Source of the DNA: Paenibacillus gallinarum | GTDB lineage: Bacteria > Bacillota > Bacilli > Paenibacillales > Paenibacillaceae | DNA length: 64,000 bases | Reading direction: 5' to 3' | NCBI RefSeq assembly: GCF_014836635.1 | Contig: NZ_JACSQL010000013.1 | Span: 1 to 64,000, forward strand | Part shown: one piece after another, positions 41,882 to 51,333 of the stretch | How positions within the stretch are numbered: position 1 is the stretch's first letter | Layout of the letters: the number at the start of each line of letters is the position of its first letter | Program-made: the position numbers and the translations under genes | The notes under the pieces: model-generated | Databases searched by the model: none | What the model was told of the DNA's origin: nothing | What the model saw: the letters and a program-made list of their open reading frames with translations, nothing else

Positions 41882-42763
41882 ATGTTTCAAAACATGAAAG
41901 AAGATTATCATGAATTTTTGGAAATCCATTTCTTTAATCCCTCGGTTTATGAGAAGGCGAGCGCAGCCTGGCCCATTCGTCTCGGAGCCAATCAGACAAA
42001 GCCTGGATATCATATTGGACCGCGCGTCACACCTTACTATTATTTAATGATGGTACTGGATGGAGAAGGTGCCTTTATTCAGAACGGGGAAATATATCCA
42101 CTCCATCCCGGAGATCTTTTTTGCTTGTTTCCTCAAGTAACACATGAATATTACACGTCTGAAGCAAGTACTCTGCGCAAAATATTCTTTGCTTTTGACG
42201 GTAAGCAGGCCTTGTCACTTCTGGAGAGAACGGGGCTGAGTCCTGCAAGACCTCACCGCAGCAAAAGTGTGAGAGAGGAAACGGTTCATGTGATGGAAGA
42301 ATGGTTCCAGTCCTGTTACAACGAACAAAAAGATTACTCAGATCTAGAAAGACTGACATTCTTATTGCGAGTATTTGCTACTCTGACGGTGCCAAGGTCA
42401 GTAACCCAGGATATTGTTCGAGAACCCTCTTGGGTACAAAAAGGAAAAGAGTATCTTGAAATCCACTACGCCGGTGGCATCACGATCAAAAGTGTAGCTG
42501 ATTATGTCGGAGTAGAACGTACCCATTTTACGAAAACATTCCACAAAACCTACGGCATTTCGCCAATGAAATATATGCAGCAGCTGCGGATGAATGAAGC
42601 AGAATCCTTGTTAATCCATACCTCTTATAAGCTCGGAGAGATTGCTCAGTCAGTAGGTTACCCTGATCTATTTTCCTTCTCAAAGGCGTTCAAGAACTAT
42701 GCTGGCTTTTCTCCTGCACGGTACCGTCAGCAGGTAGAGCAAGACTGTGCCGAGCCAGATTAG
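41882..42763 (+). CDS. AraC family regulator with cupin sensor
   Basis: ATG 41882 has GGGGAGGG five bases upstream; an ATG five codons earlier overlaps that site. The 293-residue product has an N-terminal cupin (residues about 20-140; YYYLMMVLDGEGAFIQNG, LHPGDLFCLFPQVTHEYY) and two C-terminal helix-turn-helices (ITIKSVADYVGVERTHFTKTF and KLGEIAQSVGYPDLFSFSKAF, then FSPARYRQ). This is the layout of sugar-responsive activators. It converges with a sugar ABC importer encoded next to it and probably controls it. Confidence 0.9.
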   Translation: MFQNMKEDYHEFLEIHFFNPSVYEKASAAWPIRLGANQTKPGYHIGPRVTPYYYLMMVLDGEGAFIQNGEIYPLHPGDLFCLFPQVTHEYYTSEASTLRKIFFAFDGKQALSLLERTGLSPARPHRSKSVREETVHVMEEWFQSCYNEQKDYSDLERLTFLLRVFATLTVPRSVTQDIVREPSWVQKGKEYLEIHYAGGITIKSVADYVGVERTHFTKTFHKTYGISPMKYMQQLRMNEAESLLIHTSYKLGEIAQSVGYPDLFSFSKAFKNYAGFSPARYRQQVEQDCAEPD

Positions 42764-42803
42764 GAAATTAACGAATACAAAGTAATAAATGGAGATTAGA
42801 TAC

Positions 42804-42849
42804 GCAAAAAGACAAGCGACAGATCTGCTTCCTTAGCTTGTCTTTTTGT
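42804..42849. terminator. Bidirectional terminator
   Basis: CAAAAAGACAAGC pairs with GCTTGTCTTTTTG between the convergent AraC and sugar permease genes. Confidence 0.93.
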
Positions 42850-42871
42850 GTATTTGTGTGTATTTATTTTA

Positions 42872-43687
42872 TTATCCTTTTAATGAGCCCGCAGTTATTC
42901 CCGATATGAAGAAGCGCTGCAAGAACAAGAACATAATCAGCATAGGCAGTGAGATGATCACTACGCCTGTGAGCAGTCCCGGATAATTGGTGGAATACTC
43001 TCCTTGGAACTGAAGCAATGCAAGCGGGAGTGTCATTTTTGATTTGTCCGTAATGAGCAGTAGCGGGAACAGTAGATCATTCCATACGGATACGAATAAA
43101 AAAGTAGCCGTTGCAGCGAGGTAAGGTACAGATAGTGGGATGGCGATCTGCATATACATTCTTCCTTCGCCTGCCCCATCGATACTGGCAGATTCAAATA
43201 CTTCTCTTGGCAGAGATTTCATAAACCCGCTAATCATAAACACGGACAATGGCATGAGTAGCGAGATCGTGACAAGAATAAGTCCTGTTCGGCTATTCGT
43301 AAGTCCAATATCTCTGAGAAAAGAGTAAATTGGAATCATATTCACCTGAGAAGGAACCATGAGACCTACCACAAACAGAACCAGGATCGCTTTTGCGATA
43401 TTATTTGACAGACGATACAGTCCAAAGGCAATCAAGCTGGCTAAGATGAGCAGCAAAAGTACCGTTGTAAATGAAACGATGATACTGTTGCTGAAATAGG
43501 CAATCATCGGCTGGTCAACAAACAAGTTACGGTAGTTATCTAGCGAGAAGGAGGAAGGCAGGCCGAGTGGATTCATATAGAACTGCTGCTGGTTTTTCAT
43601 CGTTGCTGTAGCAACCATCAAAAGTGGAAGCGAAATAATGATTGCATACAAAAGAAGAAGCAGCTTACCGAGTAAGCGAGAGACCAT
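42872..43687 (-). CDS. Sugar ABC transporter permease, MalG type
   Basis: A 271-residue permease of the CUT1 carbohydrate class with six helices. The ATPase-contacting EAA loop reads VFESASIDGAGEGRMYMQIAIPLSVP (residues about 165-190), and the tail is YFISGITAGSLKG, the usual MalG-type end. AAAGGAGG precedes the ATG. It is the last of three genes in order binding protein, MalF-type, MalG-type. As in most Firmicute CUT1 operons, no ATPase gene is present; a shared MsmX-type ATPase encoded elsewhere would energise it. Confidence 0.93.
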   Translation of the reverse strand: MVSRLLGKLLLLLYAIIISLPLLMVATATMKNQQQFYMNPLGLPSSFSLDNYRNLFVDQPMIAYFSNSIIVSFTTVLLLLILASLIAFGLYRLSNNIAKAILVLFVVGLMVPSQVNMIPIYSFLRDIGLTNSRTGLILVTISLLMPLSVFMISGFMKSLPREVFESASIDGAGEGRMYMQIAIPLSVPYLAATATFLFVSVWNDLLFPLLLITDKSKMTLPLALLQFQGEYSTNYPGLLTGVVIISLPMLIMFLFLQRFFISGITAGSLKG

Positions 43688-43705
43688 AAAGAATTCCTCC
43701 TTTCG

Positions 43706-44578
43706 TTAGTTTGGTAATTTGTCGGACCTGAGTGCCTTGAATTGCACGAATGTGACTAGAGCAATAATAGCTAAGAAATAAATAGAAGCAGCCGAAGCAT
43801 GTCCGAAATTGTAATTCTGGAATGCTGCTGAATAGATATAGGTTGACAAAATTTCTGTAGAGTAAGAAGGGCCGCCACGAGTCATTACATAGATCAAATC
43901 GAACGCCTTAAATGATTGAATCGTCGTATAGGCAATGACCAGCGTCGCAGCAGGTGCGAGTAAAGGCCAAGTCACAAATCGGAATATCTGCCAGCGGTTT
44001 CCCCCGTCCAGCCTCGCAGCTTCATTCAATTCTTCAGGTATCCCGTGCAGGCCGGCAACAAATAAAATAATCATCTGCCCAATATGTGCCCACGCCTGAA
44101 TCCCTGCAACAGAATAAATTGCGATGGACGGGTCCCCCAGCCAGTTATTAGATAGAAAAGACAAGCCAATCTGATTCAGCACGGCATTCAACAAACCTGA
44201 ATTAGGATCATACAGATAAGTTCCTATGAAACCAACAGCTGCTGATGATAGGATGGTTGGGAAAAAATAAAGAGCCCGTAGTCCGATATTCACCTTCGTA
44301 TTACGTACTAACAGCAGAGCAAGTACAAGGGATACCAAGGTCTGAACAATAACGACACTAAACATAAATTTGAGATTATTACCCAGTGCTTTGTGAAAAA
44401 TCGTATTCTCCGCTACATGTACATAGTTTCGAAGACCAACAAAATTCAATGTTTCGGACATCCCGTCCCAATCCGTGAAGGAATAATACAGCCCCTTTAG
44501 AGTGGGATAGATAAAAAAAGTGAGATAAAGAAGCAGACCGGGAACGAAGAACCAATAGATCGATTTACGTACTCCCAT
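43706..44578 (-). CDS. Sugar ABC transporter permease, MalF type
   Basis: A 290-residue CUT1 permease with six helices, beginning WFFVPGLLLYLTFFIYPTLKG and carrying the EAA loop LNEAARLDGGNRWQIFRFVTWPLLAP (residues about 180-205). TRGGPSYSTEILSTYIY is typical of the family. It starts two bases after the binding-protein stop with only a weak ribosome binding site, so translation is coupled to that gene. It pairs with the downstream MalG-type permease. Confidence 0.93.
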   Translation of the reverse strand: MGVRKSIYWFFVPGLLLYLTFFIYPTLKGLYYSFTDWDGMSETLNFVGLRNYVHVAENTIFHKALGNNLKFMFSVVIVQTLVSLVLALLLVRNTKVNIGLRALYFFPTILSSAAVGFIGTYLYDPNSGLLNAVLNQIGLSFLSNNWLGDPSIAIYSVAGIQAWAHIGQMIILFVAGLHGIPEELNEAARLDGGNRWQIFRFVTWPLLAPAATLVIAYTTIQSFKAFDLIYVMTRGGPSYSTEILSTYIYSAAFQNYNFGHASAASIYFLAIIALVTFVQFKALRSDKLPN

Positions 44579-44580
44579 AA

Positions 44581-45831
44581 TTACTGATTTAGCTGCTGAT
44601 CCACGATAACCTGTGCATTTTGAGCAGCTTTCTCCGGTGATGTACCTGAAATCACTTCCTGAATCGAGCTTGTTACGGCTTTTTGAATCTCGATACTCTT
44701 GATGAGATAACGCGGCTGAAAGCGGGTGTTTTTCGTGCTCCAGTCACTAATCGCCTGTAGAGCAGGTGCTGTATACTCAATGTCTTTTACAGGAACATCT
44801 TGCTCTGTTTCATTGGCTACCTTGCTCGCAACCTCTGTGCTGCTAAGATAGGCAAGAAACTTTTTCGCTTCTTCCGGGTGTTTAGACTTACTATTCACTC
44901 CCAGCATAAAGGTTGTTGTATGAATGCCTTCATATTTGGCTTCGGAAGAAGCTACCGTGATCGGAGCAATTAGGTTTAGACTAAGGTCTGGATTTCCTGC
45001 CAGTATGGCTGACATGGAATAAGATCCTGTAGCCAGCATAGCTGCTTTTTCTTGAACAAAAAGAGCAATCGCTCCATCGGTGTTCGTACCGAGTGCTCCG
45101 TCCTGGAAGTAACCTTTGTCATTCAGTTCTTTGAACTGAGCCAGCGTCTTCACCCACCATTCATCCGTGAGTTTTGCATCTCCAGCTTCTAGCTTAGCGA
45201 AAATCTCCTCGTCCGGTGCATTGTTCATCATCATCGGGTTCATAAACTGTCCAGGTCCGATATCGGCGCCGGGGAAAGCGAGCGGGATGATCCCTTCACT
45301 TTTTAGCTTTTCACATAGAGCAAGGAATCCCTCCCAGTCATCAGGGGGAGTAAGTCCGTATTTCTCAAACAAACCTACGTTATATACGGGAATGTTATAT
45401 ATCAGATTGTAGGGAAGAGCATATTGCTTATCTTCTTTAGCGCCAGATTTAATGAGATCTGGTTTGTAGTTGTCCACAAAAGATTCACCTGTAAGGTCGG
45501 TATAAATTCCTGCTTTAGCCAAGGATTCAAACTGGGCACCAGGGAAAGAGGCAAATACATCACCAACCGATCCATCCATTAGCTTCGCTTGTGCAGTAGT
45601 CTGGTATTGTTCCGAAGGAAACGTCTGCATGGATACTTCAATCCCAGGATTGTCGGTTTCAAAATTACTAATAATTTCATTCCATACTTTTGCATCACTG
45701 TTCCAGTGAATGAAGCTGATCTTCACTTGATCTCCCGAGGAAGAAGTACTATTTCCTCCTCCGCATGCACTGAGGGCAAGGGAGAATGCGAGTGTGAGCA
45801 TCACCAGAGAAGAACTTTTTTTCTTTTTCAT
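44581..45831 (-). CDS. Sugar-binding lipoprotein of an ABC transporter
   Basis: ATG 45831 has AAGGAGG about ten bases upstream and is followed directly by a signal peptide, so the longer frame to 45891 is not used. The 416-residue product is an extracellular solute-binding protein, family 1. Lipobox LALSACGGG places the lipidated Cys at about 23. The mature protein shows ISFIHWNSDAKVWNEIISNFE, GDVFASFPGAQ and the carboxy segment EEAKKFLAYLSS. It should bind an oligosaccharide for the two permeases encoded next. A perfect palindrome lies about 75 bases upstream. Confidence 0.9.
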   Translation of the reverse strand: MKKKKSSSLVMLTLAFSLALSACGGGNSTSSSGDQVKISFIHWNSDAKVWNEIISNFETDNPGIEVSMQTFPSEQYQTTAQAKLMDGSVGDVFASFPGAQFESLAKAGIYTDLTGESFVDNYKPDLIKSGAKEDKQYALPYNLIYNIPVYNVGLFEKYGLTPPDDWEGFLALCEKLKSEGIIPLAFPGADIGPGQFMNPMMMNNAPDEEIFAKLEAGDAKLTDEWWVKTLAQFKELNDKGYFQDGALGTNTDGAIALFVQEKAAMLATGSYSMSAILAGNPDLSLNLIAPITVASSEAKYEGIHTTTFMLGVNSKSKHPEEAKKFLAYLSSTEVASKVANETEQDVPVKDIEYTAPALQAISDWSTKNTRFQPRYLIKSIEIQKAVTSSIQEVISGTSPEKAAQNAQVIVDQQLNQ

Positions 45832-45905
45832 AAATATATAACCCTCCTTATCATGTAGAGCTTCTATTTCATTAAAAAGTAGAGCAGACATTTTTTAGAG
45901 TTATC

Positions 45906-45919
45906 CTGAACGGGTTCAG
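45906..45919. promoter_or_regulatory. Perfect palindrome CTGAAC-GG-GTTCAG upstream of the sugar ABC operon
   Basis: Lies about 75 bases before the binding-protein start, in a plausible operator position. Confidence 0.35.
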
Positions 45920-46099
45920 AGAATCTAATAAAGCCCACTATTTAAGTTGGGATAGTATGTGTTTGCATCATACCATCTTGAGTAAGGTTCATCCATGTAA
46001 ATTCGTGTTGTTTAACGCATATCATTTTGTGGTTTTCAAGGACTTTTATCACATATTGAAGGAGGTCAGAAGAGATTTCTTTTCGTTGCAGAACACACG

Positions 46100-46132
46100 T
46101 AAAAACCCATATCCAGTGATCTGGAACATGGG
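46100..46132 (-). terminator. Terminator of the EAL-domain gene
   Basis: On the minus strand CCCAT-CCAG pairs with CTGG-ATGGG, followed by five T. Confidence 0.75.
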
Positions 46133-46157
46133 CTCGTCAGGGATTTAATAGGTGGAA

Positions 46158-47150
46158 TTATAAAACAAAGGTATGGATAGGTGCAGGTCGTCCGAATAAG
46201 TATCCCTGGAATAGGAGAAATCCCCGGTCACGTAGCCATACATAATCTTCGTCTTCCTCAATACCTTCGGCAAGTGGAACGGAATCTACTTGTAATGCTG
46301 CCTCGAGCATGATCTGTGCTACTTTTTGTTTATTTTCGTCCCCAGCCACTCCTTGGACATATTTCTTATCCAATTTCATAAAGTGTGGTTTAATCTCTCG
46401 CAAAAGCTCGATCGTACTATATCCTTCGCCTACATCGTCCAGTGCATATTTGAATCCGCGTTCTTTGTAGAAGCCGAGAATATTCTTCAGATGTTCCAAG
46501 TCATCTACCTTTTCGGTCTCAACGACTTCGAAGACAAATTTGGAGGGAGAGACACCGATTTCTTCTGCCGTCTGAATAGTGGAGGTTAAACAATGCTCAG
46601 GAGAATAGATCGACGTTGGAATAAAATTGATGAATATAAATCCAGACAAGCCGACTGATGCGCGTACGGATTCCATTCGGCATAGACGATCCAGAGCATA
46701 TAGACGCCCCCGAGTTTTTGCTGCTTCAAATACTTCAAAAGGAGACAAGAGCTTCCCATCTTCGTGAATAAAACGAGCAAGCATTTCGTAAGCCATGATG
46801 GATCCTTCTTTGTTAACAATCGGCTGGGCATAACAGGTGATTCGCTTTTGCATAATGATTTCATCTACCCACTGCAGGGATTGCATCATAGTCCAATTAC
46901 GAAAAGGTTGCCACTTCTCCTCAAAGATACGGAATTTGATATGATCCAAATGCATATGATCCTGAAAAAAGTCATTTAGGCTGTTTAGTTCCGATTCGCG
47001 AATGAACAGTGTATCAGAAGTGTAACGCGTGATCGAGGATTGGGCTAAAAGATGATGGATAATATCTTTTATGACGGCAAGATTGTGTTCTCCGGTCATT
47101 TTTATTTCATAGATCAGTTCCGTAGGGGAACAATTCGAGCAAGAAAACAT
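46158..47150 (-). CDS. EAL-domain cyclic di-GMP phosphodiesterase
   Basis: A 330-residue protein that should hydrolyse c-di-GMP to pGpG. After an unassigned N-terminal region of about 100 residues starting MFSCSNCSPTE, the EAL domain spans about 102-330. Metal and catalytic residues seem retained: YEMLARF in place of EAL, FINFIPTSI (Asn), FEVVETE (Glu), YALDDVGEGYS (Asp-Asp), KLDKKYV (Lys), LAEGIEEDEDY (Glu) and LFQGYLFGRP (Gln). No membrane helices, so it is cytoplasmic. The paired cysteines of the N-terminus could bind metal or sense redox. GAGGATG lies about 14 bases before the ATG, a wide spacing. Confidence 0.88.
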   Translation of the reverse strand: MFSCSNCSPTELIYEIKMTGEHNLAVIKDIIHHLLAQSSITRYTSDTLFIRESELNSLNDFFQDHMHLDHIKFRIFEEKWQPFRNWTMMQSLQWVDEIIMQKRITCYAQPIVNKEGSIMAYEMLARFIHEDGKLLSPFEVFEAAKTRGRLYALDRLCRMESVRASVGLSGFIFINFIPTSIYSPEHCLTSTIQTAEEIGVSPSKFVFEVVETEKVDDLEHLKNILGFYKERGFKYALDDVGEGYSTIELLREIKPHFMKLDKKYVQGVAGDENKQKVAQIMLEAALQVDSVPLAEGIEEDEDYVWLRDRGFLLFQGYLFGRPAPIHTFVL

Positions 47151-47391
47151 GGAATAAAGTCACATCCTCATCATAAGTCCAGTGTCGTATTCATTTCATA
47201 CTAATGCCTTCATCCCAACATAACATAGTTTAATTCCTGTTAGTACAAAAATGTGCAATTGCAGGAAACAGGGGGATTCGATAGATTTAAGTTACTAGGG
47301 AATGAAAAAAATCGAACGAAGTAACGCTTCAATGAAAGGATCTGAACAGCTATTCATTAGTGTAAGGCGCAGCCAAGAGAGGGGGAGTCAC

Positions 47392-48909
47392 TTGTCTCAA
47401 CATAAACCGAATATTATTTTTCTGATGACAGATCAGCAGCGCTGGGATTGTATTGGAACATTTAACGAGCATATTCATACTCCAAATCTAGATCGGCTTG
47501 CTGAGGAGGGCATCACCTACCAAAATGCAGTCTGCCAGTCACCGATGTGTGCGCCAAGCCGAAGTTCCATGATGATGGGGTACTATCCGTCACAGCTTGG
47601 AGTCCGAACGAATTATGGCGGGTTGTTTGAGGAAGATAAGCTGCCATCTGAGCCGCTGCCCGAACTGATGCACCGCGCAGGATATCAAACGGCTGGATTC
47701 GGGAAGACGCACTGGAATCATAGTGACGGTGTAGAAGAACCTTCCTCGCGCGGTTTCGAAGTAAGATCGATTGGATTATCCCGTGAGAGTGGTCATTATG
47801 AACAGGGTGCAACGATGATGGGGGACTCTCATCCAGAAGATCTGAAAGCCTATCATGAAGAGACCAAGGATTTTGGCGGGGGAGAGGAAAATAGTAACGG
47901 TTATACCGGAATGACAAGCCAAATCCGAATGAATCAGCATCGAGATGGCTGGGTAGCTGATCAGGCTTTGCAGTTTTTAGAAGAGGGAGTAGACTCAGAT
48001 AGACCTTTGTTTTTTTACCTGTCTTTTCTCAAGCCGCATGCCGGGTTCAATGTGCCTAAAGAGTTTGAAGATTTATATAACATAAAAGATATTCCGGATA
48101 TACCGCAGCCGCCTTGGGCAGAGGAAGAGAATACCCATCTCGCAGCTGCGGATAAACTGAATACACATAGTCGTGAGTCCTATCTGGATAAGAGAAAGGT
48201 ATGGGAGCAGCGCAGTCCCGAAGAGCGGAGAAGGACTACACTTAGATACTGGGCGAATTGTACCTGGCTCGATCATTATTTCGGACTTGCTCTAGATAAA
48301 CTGAAACAGCTCGGAAGGTTAGAACATGCGCTCATTGTATTTGTATCGGATCATGGCGAGATGCTCTCAGAACGGCAATATCGGTTCACCAAATATAATC
48401 TGTATGACAGCAGTGTGAGGGTGCCTTTGATTTTATCAGGTACCTATCTACCCGAGCAGAAGCGAGGAACCGTGGATCAGGAGCCTGCAGAACTGGTTGA
48501 TCTTGTGCCGACGTTGACACGTGCAGCAGGACTTTCAGCTAATCCCATGCTCCCCGGAGTGGATCTATTAGGTGATATTCGGCATCGCGGTACGTTTTGC
48601 GAATTTCATGGGAAGGGTGTAACCGCACCTCACTCAGCACCAGCATATATGTGGCGGACAGCGGAGTGGAAGCTGATTCTGTACATTGAAGGTTCTGCCG
48701 CTCAGGCCGCATCAAGAGTACATGAAACAAAAGGTGAATTGTATCACCTGAGTACTGACCCGCATGAATGGACGAATCTATATGATCAGGAACAGCATGC
48801 TGCGATCAGGGAACAGCTAAAGACTGAACTTCTAATGCATCTTGCTGTGAGCTGGGCGAAAGGTCCCTTTTTTTATGATCGAGAAGGTACGAAACCATTA
48901 GAGACCTAA
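47392..48909 (+). CDS. Sulfatase (arylsulfatase family, formylglycine type)
   Basis: TTG 47392 is chosen because GAGGGGGAG precedes it by five bases and the family sequence begins at once with KPNIIFLMTDQQRWDCIG; the longer frame from ATG 47302 adds an unlike 30-residue leader. The 505-residue enzyme hydrolyses sulfate esters. The modification motif is CAPSRSSMMMGYYPSQ, a Cys-type site needing conversion to formylglycine, and metal ligands appear in MTDQQR and VFVSDHGEML. No signal peptide, so it acts in the cytoplasm on imported sulfated sugars. No maturase gene is in the window. Confidence 0.9.
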   Translation: MSQHKPNIIFLMTDQQRWDCIGTFNEHIHTPNLDRLAEEGITYQNAVCQSPMCAPSRSSMMMGYYPSQLGVRTNYGGLFEEDKLPSEPLPELMHRAGYQTAGFGKTHWNHSDGVEEPSSRGFEVRSIGLSRESGHYEQGATMMGDSHPEDLKAYHEETKDFGGGEENSNGYTGMTSQIRMNQHRDGWVADQALQFLEEGVDSDRPLFFYLSFLKPHAGFNVPKEFEDLYNIKDIPDIPQPPWAEEENTHLAAADKLNTHSRESYLDKRKVWEQRSPEERRRTTLRYWANCTWLDHYFGLALDKLKQLGRLEHALIVFVSDHGEMLSERQYRFTKYNLYDSSVRVPLILSGTYLPEQKRGTVDQEPAELVDLVPTLTRAAGLSANPMLPGVDLLGDIRHRGTFCEFHGKGVTAPHSAPAYMWRTAEWKLILYIEGSAAQAASRVHETKGELYHLSTDPHEWTNLYDQEQHAAIREQLKTELLMHLAVSWAKGPFFYDREGTKPLET

Positions 48910-48975
48910 TGAATGCAGTACGGTTCACATAAAAAGAATCCGACCTCTATTAGAGACGGTGCCGGACTTCTTCAC

Positions 48976-49014
48976 AAAAAATCCCCTTCCCATGAAACGG
49001 GAAGAGGATTTTTT
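48976..49014. terminator. Bidirectional terminator
   Basis: AAAAAATCC-CTTCCC pairs with GGGAAG-GGATTTTTT. It serves the sulfatase (plus) and AEC transporter (minus) genes. A second hairpin sits just to its left at about 48935-48972. Confidence 0.9.
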
Positions 49015-49061
49015 AACATTTTACATGCCAAGCGCTTGGAGTAAACGAGCTTGCCAAGTTA

Positions 49062-49982
49062 TTAAAAAGTACGAGCAATGGCAATGAGTCCGATCAGCGT
49101 TACGACATTAAACAGCGTAGAGATGAGAACCGTTTGAGCAGCAAAGTCAGGTTCATTTCGGTACTCTTCTGCTAGGATAGAAGCATTAACGCCAGTCGGC
49201 ATACCCGAAGCAATGATCAGTGCCTGTGCTGTCAATCCTTCCAGTCCGAGAAGATATACAAGTGCAATGCCGATGACAGGAGCTATTAGCAAACGAATGA
49301 ACATACTGACATATACGGTGATCCTTCCTAGTCTAAGCGGATATTTTACAATCTGTGCTCCAAGGGTCAACAGAGCAACGGCAACCATGGACTGCTGAGC
49401 GTAAGTTAACGGCATCGACAGAAAAGTAGGAAGCGGTGCATCCAGTGCATTCCATAGAATACCGAGCAGCAGAGCATAAGGGATAGGCATTTTGAGGAAC
49501 CCGACAATAAGACTGCGGTAGTTCCCTTTTAGCTGTGCTCCTTGAATCGAAAGCACCCCATATGTAAACGTCAGCAAGCTCTGCATCGACATAATAAAAG
49601 CCTGAATCGAAGCGGCAAGCGGATCGCCTTTGAATACAAGTGCACTAATCGGCATTCCGTAGTTTCCTGCATTGTCCAGCATAATACTGTTGTTAAAAGC
49701 AGCCTTCATTCCTTTGTTGAATTTAAATGATTTCGCCACAATGCAGCCGATTAAATAGAGAATAAGGGAGTACAATGCATAAAAGAGGGCTATCGTTCCA
49801 AGCAGTTCACCGGACATTTCCGATAAATACATACTCATAAACACAGCAGCCGGAGTAATAAAGTAAAAGTTGATTTTGGCGAGTGTATACAGATCGAGTT
49901 CAAACACGCGCTGCATTAATGAGCCTACACCAATCAGTACAAATACGGGTAGGACTACTTCAAGCAAGATGTCTAAAATCAT
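49062..49982 (-). CDS. AEC family (auxin efflux carrier-like) transporter
   Basis: A 306-residue membrane protein from the ATG at 49982. The frame continues upstream to a GTG at 50042, but those 20 residues are hydrophilic and unlike the family start. About ten helices in two five-helix halves: the first half holds LPVFVLIGVGSLMQRVF and the central NNSIMLDNAGNYGMPISAL crossover, the second GAQIVKYPLRLG and ASGMPTGVNASILAEEY. AEC carriers move organic anions such as malate; the substrate here is unknown. Confidence 0.88.
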   Translation of the reverse strand: MILDILLEVVLPVFVLIGVGSLMQRVFELDLYTLAKINFYFITPAAVFMSMYLSEMSGELLGTIALFYALYSLILYLIGCIVAKSFKFNKGMKAAFNNSIMLDNAGNYGMPISALVFKGDPLAASIQAFIMSMQSLLTFTYGVLSIQGAQLKGNYRSLIVGFLKMPIPYALLLGILWNALDAPLPTFLSMPLTYAQQSMVAVALLTLGAQIVKYPLRLGRITVYVSMFIRLLIAPVIGIALVYLLGLEGLTAQALIIASGMPTGVNASILAEEYRNEPDFAAQTVLISTLFNVVTLIGLIAIARTF

Positions 49983-50201
49983 GAGATTCTTCAGCTTCTT
50001 TCTATAAAAAGGTTCACATTTTTCTGAATTTTTCAGAAACACTTGTTACATTATAGCATTTTGGTAGTATTGTGGGACGGGAAATGAACGGTTCTTTGTA
50101 AGTATTAATTAACCAACTACGTTATCTTTAGACTCGCTTGGGTAATCTATTAACACCAGGATTTATAAGCAGACTCAAGAAATAAAGGAGCAGGATATCA
50201 G

Positions 50202-50735
50202 ATGGAACCCATATCCGATCATCTGGAGCATGGGCTTCAGATTATATTTATCGGCTTTAATCCGAGTATTAAGTCAGGCGAGACTGGACATCATTATGCC
50301 AATCCGAGAAATAACTTTTATCGGATCTTGCATCAATCGGGACTGACACCGCGTCTATATGAGGCAAAAGAAGATCAGGATCTGCTGAAGCTGGGATATG
50401 GTTTTACCAATATTGTGGCAAGACCAACCGTTGGCATTGATGATATTACGAAGGAAGAGTATGCAGAAGGACGAGAAATTTTGAAGCAGAAGCTTGAGAA
50501 GTATCGTCCGGAAGTGGCTTGTTTTGTAGGAAAAGGTGTCTATGCACAGTACACAAAAAGGACAAAAGTAAATTGGGGATTTCAGCCGGAACCATTTTTA
50601 GCCGGGATGCATGAATTTGTAGCTCCTTCTTCGAGCGGTCTGGTGCGAATGCCGATGAAGCAGATTGTTCAAATCTATAGTCAGTTAAGTGATTATGTTC
50701 ATGGAGTAGACACAGAGCCATACGAAGATATGTGA
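50202..50735 (+). CDS. mug: Mismatch-specific (G:U/T) DNA glycosylase, Mug family
   Basis: A 177-residue uracil-DNA-glycosylase superfamily enzyme for excising uracil or thymine from G mismatches and ethenocytosine. Active-site motif IGFNPSIKSGETGHHYANPRNNFYRIL (residues about 17-43) matches Mug GINPG with its catalytic asparagine, and GLVRMPMKQIVQIY is the DNA-inserting loop and last helix. AAGGAG precedes the ATG. Single gene followed by a terminator. Confidence 0.92.
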   Translation: MEPISDHLEHGLQIIFIGFNPSIKSGETGHHYANPRNNFYRILHQSGLTPRLYEAKEDQDLLKLGYGFTNIVARPTVGIDDITKEEYAEGREILKQKLEKYRPEVACFVGKGVYAQYTKRTKVNWGFQPEPFLAGMHEFVAPSSSGLVRMPMKQIVQIYSQLSDYVHGVDTEPYEDM

Positions 50736-50750
50736 AAAATGGGTTCAAAG

Positions 50751-50803
50751 CCCCGCAAAGAAGGTGCGTCAGGAAATTGACATCAACCTTCTTGTGGGGA
50801 TTT
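50751..50803 (+). terminator. Terminator of mug
   Basis: CCCCGCAAAGAAGGT pairs with ACCTTCTTGTGGGG, followed by a short T tract. The shared region also ends the opposite gene. Confidence 0.85.
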
Positions 50804-50828
50804 TGGTTGTTCTTATAATGGACTAAAC

Positions 50829-51317
50829 TCACCCAAGTGGTACAACGATAAGGATTGCAAAAGCGATGATTAACACCCCGGATAAAGCATAGAAGGGGGA
50901 TTTTCTAAGTTTCTTATGTCCGAGCCAAACACCATAGGAGCAGACAATTCCGATGCTCGAAAAGAATAGGAAAAAAAGCAGACCTTCTGGTGAGATTAGT
51001 GACGATATGTCAGCATAGCTAAACATTCCTGCACCTAGTGTGAACAGAGCAGCGGGCAGAATACCAACTAGAATAAACAGCACCGTCTGGGTGAGTAGAT
51101 TATAGATACGTAAGGAGCGGAGAAGGATGATGGAAAGTAGATATAACAAGATTCCTACGGTGAAAAAGGTAGGGATGGTCCAAGTAAGAAGTGTCGATAG
51201 TTCTTGCTGACTAAGCGGCTCGTGATATAAGAATCGCAGTACAGCTGTGTATAAAATAGGTCCAGCGAGATATCCGATGATGGCTACCCACAGGTAGTAC
51301 ACAAAAGAGCGGCTCAT
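50829..51317 (-). CDS. Hypothetical membrane protein with five helices
   Basis: A 162-residue integral membrane protein. About five hydrophobic segments can be counted, from FVYYLWVAIIGYLAGPILYTAV to VLIIAFAILIVVPLG. GGTAGGA precedes the ATG. It lies 16 bases after a lipoprotein gene on the same strand, so the two are probably an operon. No family recognised. Confidence 0.65.
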   Translation of the reverse strand: MSRSFVYYLWVAIIGYLAGPILYTAVLRFLYHEPLSQQELSTLLTWTIPTFFTVGILLYLLSIILLRSLRIYNLLTQTVLFILVGILPAALFTLGAGMFSYADISSLISPEGLLFFLFFSSIGIVCSYGVWLGHKKLRKSPFYALSGVLIIAFAILIVVPLG

Positions 51318-51333
51318 AGAATCCTACCTTTCT

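Noticed and set aside
45957..46148. 63-codon plus-strand frame between sugar ABC and EAL genes
   Set aside because: No ribosome binding site, overlaps the EAL gene terminator, and no conserved features.
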